Positions 1 to 7,305 of a stretch of 33,052 nt of DNA are shown piece by piece. The notes under the pieces are model-generated. The model made no database searches and had not been told where the DNA came from. It saw only the letters and a program-made list of their open reading frames with translations. Position 1 is the first letter of the stretch, and each line of letters opens with the position of its first letter. The DNA is from an uncultured Bacteroidales bacterium (GTDB taxonomy: Bacteria > Bacteroidota > Bacteroidia > Bacteroidales > UBA932), in NCBI GenBank assembly GCA_905234475.1, contig CAJOHX010000017.1:1-33052 (forward strand), given 5' to 3'. A program made the position numbers and the translations under genes.

Positions 1-1722
1 GTCCACCGGGTGCATCTTGCCGTCGTAGACGAAGACGCGGATGTCGCGGGCGTAGGAACCGGTGAGCGGGCCCTCCACCATGCGCTCCTTGATACCCTTC
101 AGGATCGCGGGCATGAAGCCGAGGTCGATGGCGCCACCGACGACGCAGTTGTAGAACTCCAGCTTGCCGCCCCACTCGAGGTCGGTCACGTCCTGGGTCT
201 TGATGTTCAGCTGGGTCTCCTTGCCGGCGATCATGAACTTGGTGTTCAGCTCACCCTCGGCCGGGCAGACCAGAAGGTGCACCTCGCCGAACTGGCCGGC
301 GCCGCCGGACTGCTTCTTGTGGCGGTACTGGGCAGTCGCAACCTTGGTGATGGTCTCGCGGTACGGCACCTTCGGGGCGAAGAGCTCGACGTCGAGCTTG
401 TACTCATTGTTGAGCAGCCACTTGACGATGTTGATGTGCTGCTCGCCGTTGCCGCTGAGGATGGTCTGGCGGAGCTCCTTGGAGTACTCCACGACGACGG
501 TCGGATCCGTGGACGCGATCTTCTTGAGGGCGTCGCCGAGCTTCTGCTCGTCCTGCTGGACCTTGGCCTTGATGGCGCAGCGGTACTTCGGGGCGGGATA
601 CTCGATCTTGTCGGGCAGGGAAAGGGTCGTGTTGGACTTGCCGTTCTTGAGCTTGACGGAGCAGCCGAAGTCGCCCGCATGCAGCGCGGTGACGGACTCC
701 TTCTTCGTGCCGGCCACGGCGTACAGGGCGGAAAGGCGCTCCTTGTTGCCGGTGGCGGGATCCTCGAGGTCGAGGCCGCCGGAGATGGTGCCGCTCATCA
801 CCTTGAAGTAGGACACCTCGCCGAGGTGCTGCTCCACGTCGTTCTTGTAGATGAACAGGGACGGGGCGCCGTCGGCCTTGACGGCCGGGGCCGGAGCGAC
901 CTCCTTGATGAACTCGAGCAGGCGCTTCACACCGATGTCCTTCTTGCCGCAGACGCAGAAGACGGGATAGGCCTCGCCGGCGGCGATGCCCAGGTTGAGT
1001 CCCTTGTGGATCTCCTCCTCGGAGAGCTCGCCCTCCTCAAAGTACTTCTCCATCAGGGCGTCGTCGAACTCGGCGACCTTCTCGATGAGGGCGGCGCGGG
1101 CCTCTTCGGCCTGGTCCTGCAGGTCAGCCGGGATCTCGAGATCCTCGCGGGTGCCGTTGGCATCCTTGAAATGGTAATATTTCATCGTGAGGACATCCAC
1201 GAAGCCGTCGAAGGCGGTGCCGGGGTTGACCGGGAACTGCACGTAGACAGCCTTGCCGCCGATGGACTCCTTGATGGAGTTCTGGATGGCGTCCCAGTCG
1301 GCCTTCTCGCTGTCGAGCTGGTTGACCGCGACGACGAGCGGGAGCTTCTTGGCGTCAGCCATGCGGAGGAAGTTCTCCGTGCCGACCTCCACGCCCTGCT
1401 GGGCGTTGATCACGAGCACGCCGCTCTCGCAGACCTTGAAGGCTGCATAGGCGCCGCCGATGAAGTCGTCGGAACCCGGCGTGTCGATGAAGTTGATCTT
1501 GGCGTTCTGGAACTCGGCATACAGCGGCGTCGCGTAGATGGAGCGCTGGTTGAGCTTCTCGAGTTCGTCGTTGTCCGACAGGGTGTTCTTGTCTTCGATC
1601 GTGCCCCGGCGGTCAATCACCTTGCCCTCATAGAGCATGGCTTCTGCGAGCGTGGTCTTGCCGGACTTGGAAGCACCGAGCAGGGCCACGTTGCGGATGT
1701 CTTTGGTAGAATAATCTTTCAT
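1..1722 (-). CDS. fusA2: EF-G paralog, EF-G2-like (3' end beyond window)
   Basis: Translation elongation factor G family; 574 codons are present and about the last 140 residues lie outside the window. The N-terminal G domain has a P-loop, GASKSGKTT (residues 16-24), followed by DTPGSDD (80-86) and NQLD (134-137). Later segments include the EF-G-like GGAGQFGEV and GPLTGSYARD. Two residues needed for GTP hydrolysis in canonical EF-G are changed. The P-loop Asp of AHIDAGKT is Lys19, and the catalytic His of DTPGH is Ser84. Both changes, and much of the rest, match my memory of Bacteroides thetaiotaomicron EF-G2, reported as a translocase working without GTP hydrolysis and needed under carbon limitation and for gut colonisation. 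The housekeeping fusA should lie elsewhere. The start ATG at 1722 follows a good promoter by about 40 nt. A tetracycline-resistance TetQ-type protein is unlikely, given the degenerate G motifs. Confidence 0.88.
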   Translation of the reverse strand, partial: MKDYSTKDIRNVALLGASKSGKTTLAEAMLYEGKVIDRRGTIEDKNTLSDNDELEKLNQRSIYATPLYAEFQNAKINFIDTPGSDDFIGGAYAAFKVCESGVLVINAQQGVEVGTENFLRMADAKKLPLVVAVNQLDSEKADWDAIQNSIKESIGGKAVYVQFPVNPGTAFDGFVDVLTMKYYHFKDANGTREDLEIPADLQDQAEEARAALIEKVAEFDDALMEKYFEEGELSEEEIHKGLNLGIAAGEAYPVFCVCGKKDIGVKRLLEFIKEVAPAPAVKADGAPSLFIYKNDVEQHLGEVSYFKVMSGTISGGLDLEDPATGNKERLSALYAVAGTKKESVTALHAGDFGCSVKLKNGKSNTTLSLPDKIEYPAPKYRCAIKAKVQQDEQKLGDALKKIASTDPTVVVEYSKELRQTILSGNGEQHINIVKWLLNNEYKLDVELFAPKVPYRETITKVATAQYRHKKQSGGAGQFGEVHLLVCPAEGELNTKFMIAGKETQLNIKTQDVTDLEWGGKLEFYNCVVGGAIDLGFMPAILKGIKERMVEGPLTGSYARDIRVFVYDGKMHPVD

Positions 1723-1761
1723 TGTTGCTTATGGAGTTTAATTATTAATCATGCAAGCCCG

Positions 1762-1793
1762 CAAATCTAATCATTTTTACCGCCATTCGCAAA
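1762..1793 (-). promoter_or_regulatory. Bacteroidetes-type promoter of the EF-G2 gene
   Basis: On the minus strand TTTG (1790-1793) is followed by 20 nt and then TAGATTTG (1762-1769), a full match to the -33/-7 consensus of the Bacteroidetes primary sigma factor. It gives a 5' leader of about 35 nt, unlike the leaderless arrangement seen at many other genes here. Confidence 0.7.
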
Positions 1794-1812
1794 TCAATCT
1801 TAACCAGAAGCC

Positions 1813-1986
1813 TTAAATCTGCATCATCAGCGCTTCGCCGCAGAGGCCGAGCTCCCGGACGAGGTAGTCGTCCAGGCGGCCGGGACGGATGTGAAGGAGC
1901 CGGCAGACGGCGGGAAAGTCGGGGCGGGCGGGGCAGTTCTCCAGGAATCGGACGAGGGTGCGGAAGTCAGTTTCTACGGTGTTCAT
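1813..1986 (-). CDS. Small protein of unknown function, 57 residues
   Basis: Short ORF starting MNTVETDFRTLVRF and ending ALMMQI. I do not recognise a named family. The middle (LLHIRPGRLDDYLVRELG) looks like a helix-turn-helix or AraC-like recognition segment, but this is only an impression. The ATG at 1986 is preferred over the upstream in-frame ATG at 2073, because a -7-like box lies about 20 nt before it and the extension is rich in Phe, Thr and Cys with no conserved look. It ends about 90 bases before the EF-G2 gene on the same strand. That gene has its own promoter. Confidence 0.5.
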   Translation of the reverse strand: MNTVETDFRTLVRFLENCPARPDFPAVCRLLHIRPGRLDDYLVRELGLCGEALMMQI

Positions 1987-2006
1987 ATCGGTCGGTTGTT
2001 TTTCAG

Positions 2007-2037
2007 CAAAGATGACAGTCTGTACCGAAAAACGCAA
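2007..2037 (-). promoter_or_regulatory. Probable promoter of the 57-residue ORF
   Basis: Minus strand TTG (2035-2037), 20 nt, then CATCTTTG (2007-2014), which differs from TAnnTTTG only in the first base. The leader to the ATG at 1986 is about 20 nt. Confidence 0.45.
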
Positions 2038-2078
2038 CATCCGGCAGGGGGTAAAGAGGGGGTCTGAAAACAATTTTT

Positions 2079-2112
2079 TACGTTTTTTGATGATTTTGTA
2101 CGTTTTTTATGA
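2079..2112. repeat. Two direct repeats TACGTTTTTT at 20-bp period
   Basis: TACGTTTTTT occurs at 2079-2088 and again at 2099-2108, exactly 20 bp apart (about two helical turns), each followed by a short A/T stretch ending in TGA. They lie in the A/T-rich intergenic region upstream of the XRE promoter, a suitable place for a regulator operator. The rest of the 1987-2168 gap holds the two promoters and nothing else I can name. Confidence 0.45.
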
Positions 2113-2135
2113 ACAAAGTACCGATAATCGGTCAG

Positions 2136-2164
2136 TTGTATCCGGCCATCAAGCTATACATTTG
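2136..2164 (+). promoter_or_regulatory. Promoter of the XRE regulator, almost leaderless
   Basis: TTG (2136-2138), 18 nt, TACATTTG (2157-2164). The GTG start at 2169 is only 4 nt further on, so transcription should begin at or next to the start codon. Confidence 0.5.
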
Positions 2165-2168
2165 AACC

Positions 2169-2570
2169 GTGCTAGATGAACTCCATATCAAGATCCGCCG
2201 CGCCCGCGAGCAAGCCGGCTTCTCCCAGGAGGAGATGGCCGAGGAGCTCGGCGTCGGGCGGACGACCTATATCAATTTCGAGACCGGACGGACCCGGCTC
2301 TTCAACCCGCTGCTCGAAAGCATGGCCGGACGGCTCGGCATCAGCGTCGAAGAACTCCTGTACGGGCCGCGCCCCGACGAACAGCTGCTGCGCGACAATG
2401 CGGAGCTCCAGCGCTGGCGCACCAGCGCCTCGGAGCTGGAGCAGCAAAATTCCTCGCTGCAGGAGCGTCTCGAAGCCGCCGGTAAGGTCATCGATGCACA
2501 GGGCACCACCATCCGCACCCTGTCCGACTCCAACCAGTACCTGATGGAGCAGCTCCGGAAAGAGGACTGA
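2169..2570 (+). CDS. XRE-family DNA-binding regulator with C-terminal coiled coil
   Basis: 133 residues. Residues 6-60 form a Cro/C1-type helix-turn-helix (IRRAREQAGFSQEEMAEELG, then GRTTYINFETGRT and the LLYG end typical of XRE domains). Residues 70-130 are rich in Leu, Glu and Gln with heptad spacing, so a dimerising coiled coil is likely. The start is a GTG. An in-frame TGA at 2163-2165 rules out a longer form, and the next in-frame Met would cut into the HTH domain. Its targets are unknown; the 20-bp-spaced repeats upstream could be its own operator. It stands alone, followed directly by repeat elements. Confidence 0.85.
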   Translation: MLDELHIKIRRAREQAGFSQEEMAEELGVGRTTYINFETGRTRLFNPLLESMAGRLGISVEELLYGPRPDEQLLRDNAELQRWRTSASELEQQNSSLQERLEAAGKVIDAQGTTIRTLSDSNQYLMEQLRKED

Positions 2571-2595
2571 GATCCTTCGGCAAGCTCAGGATGAC
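2571..2595. repeat. Dispersed repeat directly after the XRE stop codon
   Basis: 25-bp element GATCC-TTCGGCAAGCTCAG-GATGAC starting at the base after the TGA. It belongs to a dispersed type seen in many bacterial genomes; the peptide read from it on the other strand contains CHPELAEGS. A relative with the same CTTCG-CA-GCTCAG centre lies inside hrpB at 22732-22756. Confidence 0.6.
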
Positions 2596-2603
2596 AAGCT
2601 GTC

Positions 2604-2634
2604 GTCATTCGCCGGCCCCGACCGGCGAATCTCC
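2604..2634. repeat. GTCATTC...GAATCTCC palindromic element, intergenic copy
   Basis: 31-bp element with constant ends GTCATTC and GAATCTCC around a GCCGG/CCGGC stem. It differs at only 3 of 31 positions, all in the stem-loop, from the copy inside hrpB (22670-22700, opposite orientation). It ends 25 bases before the rnhB start. Confidence 0.7.
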
Positions 2635-2645
2635 GGAATTGTTGC

Positions 2646-2653
2646 TATCTTTG
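2646..2653 (+). promoter_or_regulatory. -7 box of rnhB, leaderless arrangement
   Basis: TATCTTTG, a full match to TAnnTTTG, ends 6 nt before the ATG at 2660. No TTG lies at the right distance upstream, where the palindromic element at 2604-2634 sits. Confidence 0.55.
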
Positions 2654-2659
2654 TCCTAT

Positions 2660-3262
2660 ATGGCAAATCTCCTCCCTTATCTGGAGCCGGGACGGCTGGA
2701 GGCCGGGTGCGACGAGGCGGGCCGCGGGCCCCTCGCCGGACCCGTGTACGCCGCCGCCGTCATCCTTCCCCCGGATTTCTTCCACCCCCTGCTGGACGAC
2801 TCCAAGCGCATGAGCGAGAAGGCGCGGGACGAACTGCGCCCCATCATCGAGCGGGAGGCCGTGGCCTGGGCTGTCGAGGCCGTGAGCGCCGCGGAGATCG
2901 ACCGGCTCAACATCCTCGGCGCTTCGCTCGAGGGCATGCGCCGGGCCGTGCGCCGGCTCGCCGTGCGGCCGGATTTCCTGCTCATCGACGGCAACCGTTT
3001 CAAGCCCTTCGACGGCTTCCCCTACCAGACCGTGGTCCACGGCGACGCCACCTACGCCAGCATCGCCGCCGCGTCCGTGCTCGCCAAAACCTGGCGCGAC
3101 GAGCGCATGCGCGAGCTTGCCCGCCAATACCCCGAATACGGCTGGGAGCACAACATGGGCTACCCCACCCCCGAGCACATCGCCGCCATCAAGGAGTATG
3201 GCTACTGCCCGGAGCACCGCCGCTCCTTCCACCCGAAGGAACTCGAATTGACATTATTCTAG
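2660..3262 (+). CDS. rnhB: Ribonuclease HII
   Basis: 200 residues, normal for the family. It cleaves the RNA strand of RNA-DNA hybrids and removes single ribonucleotides from DNA. Active-site signs are the N-terminal GCDEAGRGPLAGPV motif (D and E), the DDSK segment, LLIDGN, and VVHGDATYASIAAASVLAKT with its Asp. The C-terminal end carries the usual GYPTPEHIAAIKEYG and HRRSF. The ATG at 2660 is chosen over the upstream frame (2591), because the upstream part reads through a dispersed repeat and the -7 box sits just before 2660. The promoter of the next gene lies at its 3' end. Confidence 0.95.
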   Translation: MANLLPYLEPGRLEAGCDEAGRGPLAGPVYAAAVILPPDFFHPLLDDSKRMSEKARDELRPIIEREAVAWAVEAVSAAEIDRLNILGASLEGMRRAVRRLAVRPDFLLIDGNRFKPFDGFPYQTVVHGDATYASIAAASVLAKTWRDERMRELARQYPEYGWEHNMGYPTPEHIAAIKEYGYCPEHRRSFHPKELELTLF

Positions 3263-3278
3263 AAATAGCCTATCTTTG
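3248..3278 (+). promoter_or_regulatory. Promoter of the DPP7-mrp-rsmA run
   Basis: TTG (3248-3250), 20 nt, TATCTTTG (3271-3278): consensus elements and spacing. The -33 element lies within the last codons of rnhB. The ATG is 5 nt after the box, so the transcript should be leaderless. Confidence 0.65.
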
Positions 3279-3283
3279 TCTGC

Positions 3284-5395
3284 ATGAAAAGAATCCTCCT
3301 TACCCTTGCGGCGGCGCTGATGCTCGCGCCGGCCGCCCTCCGGGCCGATGAAGGCATGTGGCTGCTCCCGTTGCTGGAGAAAATGAACGCAGACGCGCTC
3401 CGCAACCTCGGCTCCCGCCTCACCCCCGACCAGATCTACAGCGTCAACCATTCGTCCATCAAGGACGCCATCGTCCAGTTCGGCGGCGGCTGCACCGCGG
3501 AGATCATCTCCGGCACCGGCCTGCTCGTCACCAACCACCACTGCGGCTACAGCAACATCCAGGCCCTCTCCTCCACGGAGCACAACTACCTGGAGGACGG
3601 CTACTTCGCCATGTCCCGTGACGAGGAGCTCCCGTGCCCGGGCCTGACCGTCCGCTTCCTGCAGAGCATGCAGGACGTGACGGACGACCTCGCCGCGGGC
3701 AAGAGCCGCCAGGAGCTGATCGCCGCGGCGGAGAAGGAGAATCCCAACTGCCAGGTGCGCATCGTCAGCTTCTACAACGAGAACGTCTTCTACCTGATCG
3801 TCTCCAAGATCTACCGCGACGTGCGCTTCGTGGGCGCCCCGCCGGCATCGGCCGGCAAATTCGGCGGCGACACGGACAACTGGGAGTGGCCGCGCCACAC
3901 CTGCGACTTCTCCATGTTCCGCGTGTATGCGGGGCCGGACAACGAGCCGGCGGATTATTCCCCGAACAACGTCCCGATGCGTCCCAGGCAGTTCCTCAAC
4001 ATCTCCCTGAAGGGCGTGGAGGAAGGCGATTTCGCCATGATCATGGGCTACCCGGGCAGCACGCAGCGCTTCCAGACCGCCGCGCAGCTCCAGAACATGC
4101 TGGACAACAATGACGTCCGCATCGCCGCCCGCGGCGTGCGCCAGGACGTCCTCTGGGCCGCCATGCGCGCCGACGACAAGATCGGCCTGCAGTACGCCAG
4201 CAAGTATTCTTCCTCCTCCAACGGCTGGAAGAAGTGGATCGGCGAGAAAGAGGCCTTCGAGGCCCTCGACATCATTCCCCGCGAGGAGCAGAAGGAGCGC
4301 GAGCTGACCCGGTGGATCAACGCCGACCCGGCCCGCAAGGCCGCCTGGGGCGGCGCCATCGACGCCATCGCGGAGAATGTGGCCGCCACCCGCGAGGCCA
4401 GCCTCGCCGGCAACCTGGTCAACGAGACCATCGGCCGCATCGAGCTCATCTCCTTCGCCTCCCTGGTCAGCAGCCTGCCCGAGCTCCTTGAGCGCATGCG
4501 CGCTGCCAATCCGGAGGCCGAAATGGACGAGAAGGCCATCTACGACGAGTATCTGGAAGCCGTGTGCGAGGAGTTCAAGGACTACAACGCCGGCCTGGAC
4601 CACGACGTCGCCATCGCGATGATCGACCATTACAAGGCCAACGTCAACCCCGCCGACGCCTTCTCCGTCAACGGCAAGAGCATCCTCTCGATCGACACCC
4701 GCAAGTACGTGGACAACCTCTTCAAGAAGACCATCTTCACCTCCGAAGAGAAACTCCGCGCCAAGCCCATCACCGCCAAGCTGCTGGCCGCCGACCCGGC
4801 TGTCCAGCTGTACAAGGCCGCCGCAGGTGCCATCACCCCGCTCAACAACACGGTGCGCGAGCACAGCCAGCCCCTCGCCGAGGCCTCCAAGGCCTATGCC
4901 GCAGCGCTCCTGAAGTGGAAAGAGGGTGAGCCCAGCTATCCCGACGCCAACTCCACCTGCCGCCTCACCTACGGCACCGTCAAGAGCTACGAGCCCAAGG
5001 ACGGCGTGCTCTATAAGTACTACACCACGCTCAAGGGCGTGATGGAGAAGGAAGACCCGGACAATTATGAATTCCGCGTGCCCGCGAAGCTCAAGGAAAT
5101 CTACGAGAAGAAGGACTACGGCCAGTACGCCAGCAAGAACGGCGAGATGGTCACCTGCTTCCTGACGAACCTCGACATCACGGGCGGCAACTCCGGCAGC
5201 CCGGTGATGGATGCCGACGGCAACCTGATCGGCCTCGCCTTCGACGGCAACTGGGAGGCGATGAGCGGCGACGTGCTGTTCGACCCAGACCTCCAGCGGT
5301 GTATCTGCGTGGACATCCGCTATGTCCTGCTGATGCTCGACAAGTACGCCGGCGCCGGCTATCTCCTCAATGAAATGAATCTGGTCCGAGAATAA
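3284..5395 (+). CDS. dpp7: S46-family dipeptidyl-peptidase, DPP7 type
   Basis: 703 residues. A periplasmic serine exopeptidase that releases dipeptides from peptide N-termini, feeding the amino acid catabolism common in this phylum. A signal peptide covers about residues 1-21. The likely triad is His85 or His86 in TNHHCGY (His85 matches Porphyromonas numbering), Asp208 in the RHTCDFSMFR segment, and Ser637 in GGNSGSP. Specificity in this family depends on the residue 18 positions after the Ser: Gly in DPP7 (hydrophobic P1), Arg in DPP11 (acidic P1). Here it is Gly655 in FDGNW, so DPP7-like preference is predicted. The C-terminal DIRYVL...LLNEM ending is typical. The stop TAA shares its last base with the ATG of mrp. 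Confidence 0.92.
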   Translation: MKRILLTLAAALMLAPAALRADEGMWLLPLLEKMNADALRNLGSRLTPDQIYSVNHSSIKDAIVQFGGGCTAEIISGTGLLVTNHHCGYSNIQALSSTEHNYLEDGYFAMSRDEELPCPGLTVRFLQSMQDVTDDLAAGKSRQELIAAAEKENPNCQVRIVSFYNENVFYLIVSKIYRDVRFVGAPPASAGKFGGDTDNWEWPRHTCDFSMFRVYAGPDNEPADYSPNNVPMRPRQFLNISLKGVEEGDFAMIMGYPGSTQRFQTAAQLQNMLDNNDVRIAARGVRQDVLWAAMRADDKIGLQYASKYSSSSNGWKKWIGEKEAFEALDIIPREEQKERELTRWINADPARKAAWGGAIDAIAENVAATREASLAGNLVNETIGRIELISFASLVSSLPELLERMRAANPEAEMDEKAIYDEYLEAVCEEFKDYNAGLDHDVAIAMIDHYKANVNPADAFSVNGKSILSIDTRKYVDNLFKKTIFTSEEKLRAKPITAKLLAADPAVQLYKAAAGAITPLNNTVREHSQPLAEASKAYAAALLKWKEGEPSYPDANSTCRLTYGTVKSYEPKDGVLYKYYTTLKGVMEKEDPDNYEFRVPAKLKEIYEKKDYGQYASKNGEMVTCFLTNLDITGGNSGSPVMDADGNLIGLAFDGNWEAMSGDVLFDPDLQRCICVDIRYVLLMLDKYAGAGYLLNEMNLVRE

Positions 5396-6465
5396 TGATC
5401 CAAAAAGAAGACATTCTGCAGGCCCTGCGGGAAGTGCGCCACCCCGGCCGCCAGGACCGCGATATCGTGGAGCTGGGCATGGTGCAGGACGTGGAGATCG
5501 CCGAAAAGGCGGTCTCCGTCACCCTCGCTTTCCCGAAACGCAGGGACCCGCTGGCTGAATACCTCATCGGCAGCGCCCGGGCGGCGCTGATCCGCCACCT
5601 TCCGTCCGACGTGGCCTCCGAGGTCAAGACCGTCGTAGTCGAGGACGACAAGCCGAAGAAAAAGGGCCTGGACCTCGGTCTGGAGCAGCTTGCCGAGGTC
5701 CGGCACATTGTCGGCATCGCCTCCGGCAAGGGCGGCGTGGGCAAGTCCACCGTGGCCGTCAACCTCGCCTGCGCGCTTGCGCGTTTGGGTTATAAGGTCG
5801 GTCTCGCGGACGCCGACGTCTACGGCCCCTCGGTGCCCGTGATGACGGGCACGGAAGGCGAAGTGCCCGAGGTGGAGCCCGGCGCGGAGGAGGGCAAGGA
5901 GCTCTTCCTCCCGCTGGAGAAGTTCGGCGTGAAATGGATGTCCATCGGGTATTTCGCGGATCGGGGCCAGGCCCTGATCTGGCGCGGGCCCATGGCGTGC
6001 AGCGCCCTCAAGCAGATGATCCTGCAGGTCAAGTGGGGTCCGCTCGACTTCCTACTCGTCGACATGCCACCGGGCACGGGCGACATCCATATCAGTCTGG
6101 TACAGGAGATCCCCATGGAGGGCGCCGTGATCGTGACGACGCCGCAGACCGTGGCGCTCGCCGACGTGGAGAAGGGTGCCAACATGTTCCGCAACGAGAA
6201 CGTGAACCGGCCCATTTTCGGCCTGGTCGAGAACATGGCCTGGTTCACGCCGGAGGAGCATCCCGACGAGAAATATTATATCTTCGGCAAGGACGGCGGC
6301 GCGCAAATGGCCGCCGAGCTCGGCATCGAGCTGCTCGGCCGCATTCCGCTCGTGCAGGGCATCCGCGAGAGCGGGGATGCCGGCGAACCCGTCGCCCTCG
6401 GCAGCCGTCCGGACGGCCTCGCCTTTGTCGAACTCGCCGGCCGCCTGGCCGAAAAGCTCGGGTAA
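5395..6465 (+). CDS. mrp: Mrp/ApbC-family iron-sulfur carrier ATPase
   Basis: 356 residues. Cytosolic P-loop ATPase that carries and delivers Fe-S clusters. Residues 1-85 form the N-terminal MIP18/DUF59-like domain. The deviant Walker A motif GKGGVGKST is at 111-119, followed by the LADADVYGPS and LLVDMPPGTGD segments of the family. The C-terminal CxxC that holds the bridging cluster in many Mrp/NBP35 proteins is absent: after ENMAWF the sequence is TPEEHP. Bacteroides homologs as I recall them also lack it. The gene overlaps the peptidase stop by one base (TAATG), which suggests translational coupling, and rsmA follows after 6 bases. Confidence 0.92.
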   Translation: MIQKEDILQALREVRHPGRQDRDIVELGMVQDVEIAEKAVSVTLAFPKRRDPLAEYLIGSARAALIRHLPSDVASEVKTVVVEDDKPKKKGLDLGLEQLAEVRHIVGIASGKGGVGKSTVAVNLACALARLGYKVGLADADVYGPSVPVMTGTEGEVPEVEPGAEEGKELFLPLEKFGVKWMSIGYFADRGQALIWRGPMACSALKQMILQVKWGPLDFLLVDMPPGTGDIHISLVQEIPMEGAVIVTTPQTVALADVEKGANMFRNENVNRPIFGLVENMAWFTPEEHPDEKYYIFGKDGGAQMAAELGIELLGRIPLVQGIRESGDAGEPVALGSRPDGLAFVELAGRLAEKLG

Positions 6466-6471
6466 ACCCCT

Positions 6472-7305
6472 ATGGAAGTTCGTGCGAAAAAAGCTTTAGG
6501 CCAACATTTTTTGACCGACCTGGCGGTCGCCCAAAAAATTGTTGGCGCCTTGTCCCAAGATACGGGGGGCGTTCCCCCCGAAACCCCCTGCGTCGCTTCG
6601 CTCCGAAATGACCCCGGCAGCGTCCGGGATGTGCTGGAAATTGGTCCGGGGATGGGGGTGCTGACGCAGTATCTGCTGCAGCGGGAGGACATTGACCTGA
6701 AGCTGGTGGAGCTGGACGGGGAGAGCGTGGACTACCTGCTGACGCATTTCCCGGGCATGCAGGGCCGCCTCTACCAGGCGGACTACCTGCGCCTCGACAT
6801 CCACAGGCTGTTCCCCGGCCCCTACCGCGTGATCGGCAATTTCCCGTACAACATCTCCTCGCAGATCTTCTTCAAGATCCTGGACGACAAGGACCGCATC
6901 CCGGAGGTCGTCTGTATGATCCAGAAGGAGGTTGCCGAGCGCATCGCCGAGGGGCCCGGCAGCAAGACCTACGGCATCCTGTCGGTGCTGCTCCAGGCGT
7001 GGTACGACATCGATTACGTGATGAGCGTGGGCTCCGGCGCCTTCGCCCCGCCGCCCAAGGTGCAGTCGGCCGTGATCCGCCTGCGGCGCAACGGCCGCAC
7101 GGAGCTCGGCTGCGACGAGAAGCTCTTCAAAACGGTGGTGAAAACCGCCTTCAACCAGCGGCGCAAGACGCTGCGCAACGCCCTCAAGCCCCTGCTGTCG
7201 CAGGACTTCGACACGTCCGATCCGGTCTTCGACCTTCGCGCCGAGCGCCTAAGCGTCGACGACTTCGTCGCGCTTACGCGCAAACTGGATCGCAAGGGCG
7301 CCTAA
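6472..7305 (+). CDS. rsmA: 16S rRNA dimethyladenosine transferase, with an in-frame insert
   Basis: 277 residues. Dimethylates two adjacent adenosines in the 3'-terminal helix of 16S rRNA (A1518/A1519, E. coli numbering) using SAM. It shows KKALGQHFL (6-14), SAM motif VLEIGPGMG (54-62), the catalytic NFPYNIS (123-129) and NQRRKTLRNAL near the C-terminus. Residues about 29-51, between KIVGAL and VLEIGPG, are about 20 longer than in Bacteroides RsmA as I know it. They are encoded by a GC-rich hairpin plus a dispersed repeat (6563-6612). The insert keeps the frame and lies in a loop before the first Rossmann strand, so the enzyme may still work. The last 57 bases overlap the convergent yfhO gene. 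Confidence 0.93.
   Translation: MEVRAKKALGQHFLTDLAVAQKIVGALSQDTGGVPPETPCVASLRNDPGSVRDVLEIGPGMGVLTQYLLQREDIDLKLVELDGESVDYLLTHFPGMQGRLYQADYLRLDIHRLFPGPYRVIGNFPYNISSQIFFKILDDKDRIPEVVCMIQKEVAERIAEGPGSKTYGILSVLLQAWYDIDYVMSVGSGAFAPPPKVQSAVIRLRRNGRTELGCDEKLFKTVVKTAFNQRRKTLRNALKPLLSQDFDTSDPVFDLRAERLSVDDFVALTRKLDRKGA
6563..6612. repeat. Hairpin plus dispersed repeat inside rsmA
   Basis: CGGGGGG-CGTT-CCCCCCG (6563-6580) is a perfect 7-bp stem with a 4-nt loop. It is followed by a segment ending CTTCGCTCCGAAATGAC, closely related to the intergenic repeat at 22928-22955 (TTCGCTCGAAATGAC). It encodes about 17 of the extra residues in RsmA. Confidence 0.6.

Noticed and set aside
10..1770. Open frame of 586 codons on the plus strand opposite the EF-G2 gene
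   Set aside because: It is the antisense of a clear EF-G-family gene. Its composition (Leu, Val, Asp, Gly, His) is typical of antisense frames in GC-rich DNA.
1958..2179. 73-codon plus-strand ORF over the XRE upstream region
   Set aside because: It covers two promoters and the 20-bp repeats, has no family likeness, and overlaps the XRE gene in another frame.
2591..2659. Longer N-terminus of RNase HII starting at 2591
   Set aside because: The extra 23 residues are read through a dispersed palindrome, and the -7 box lies downstream of that start.
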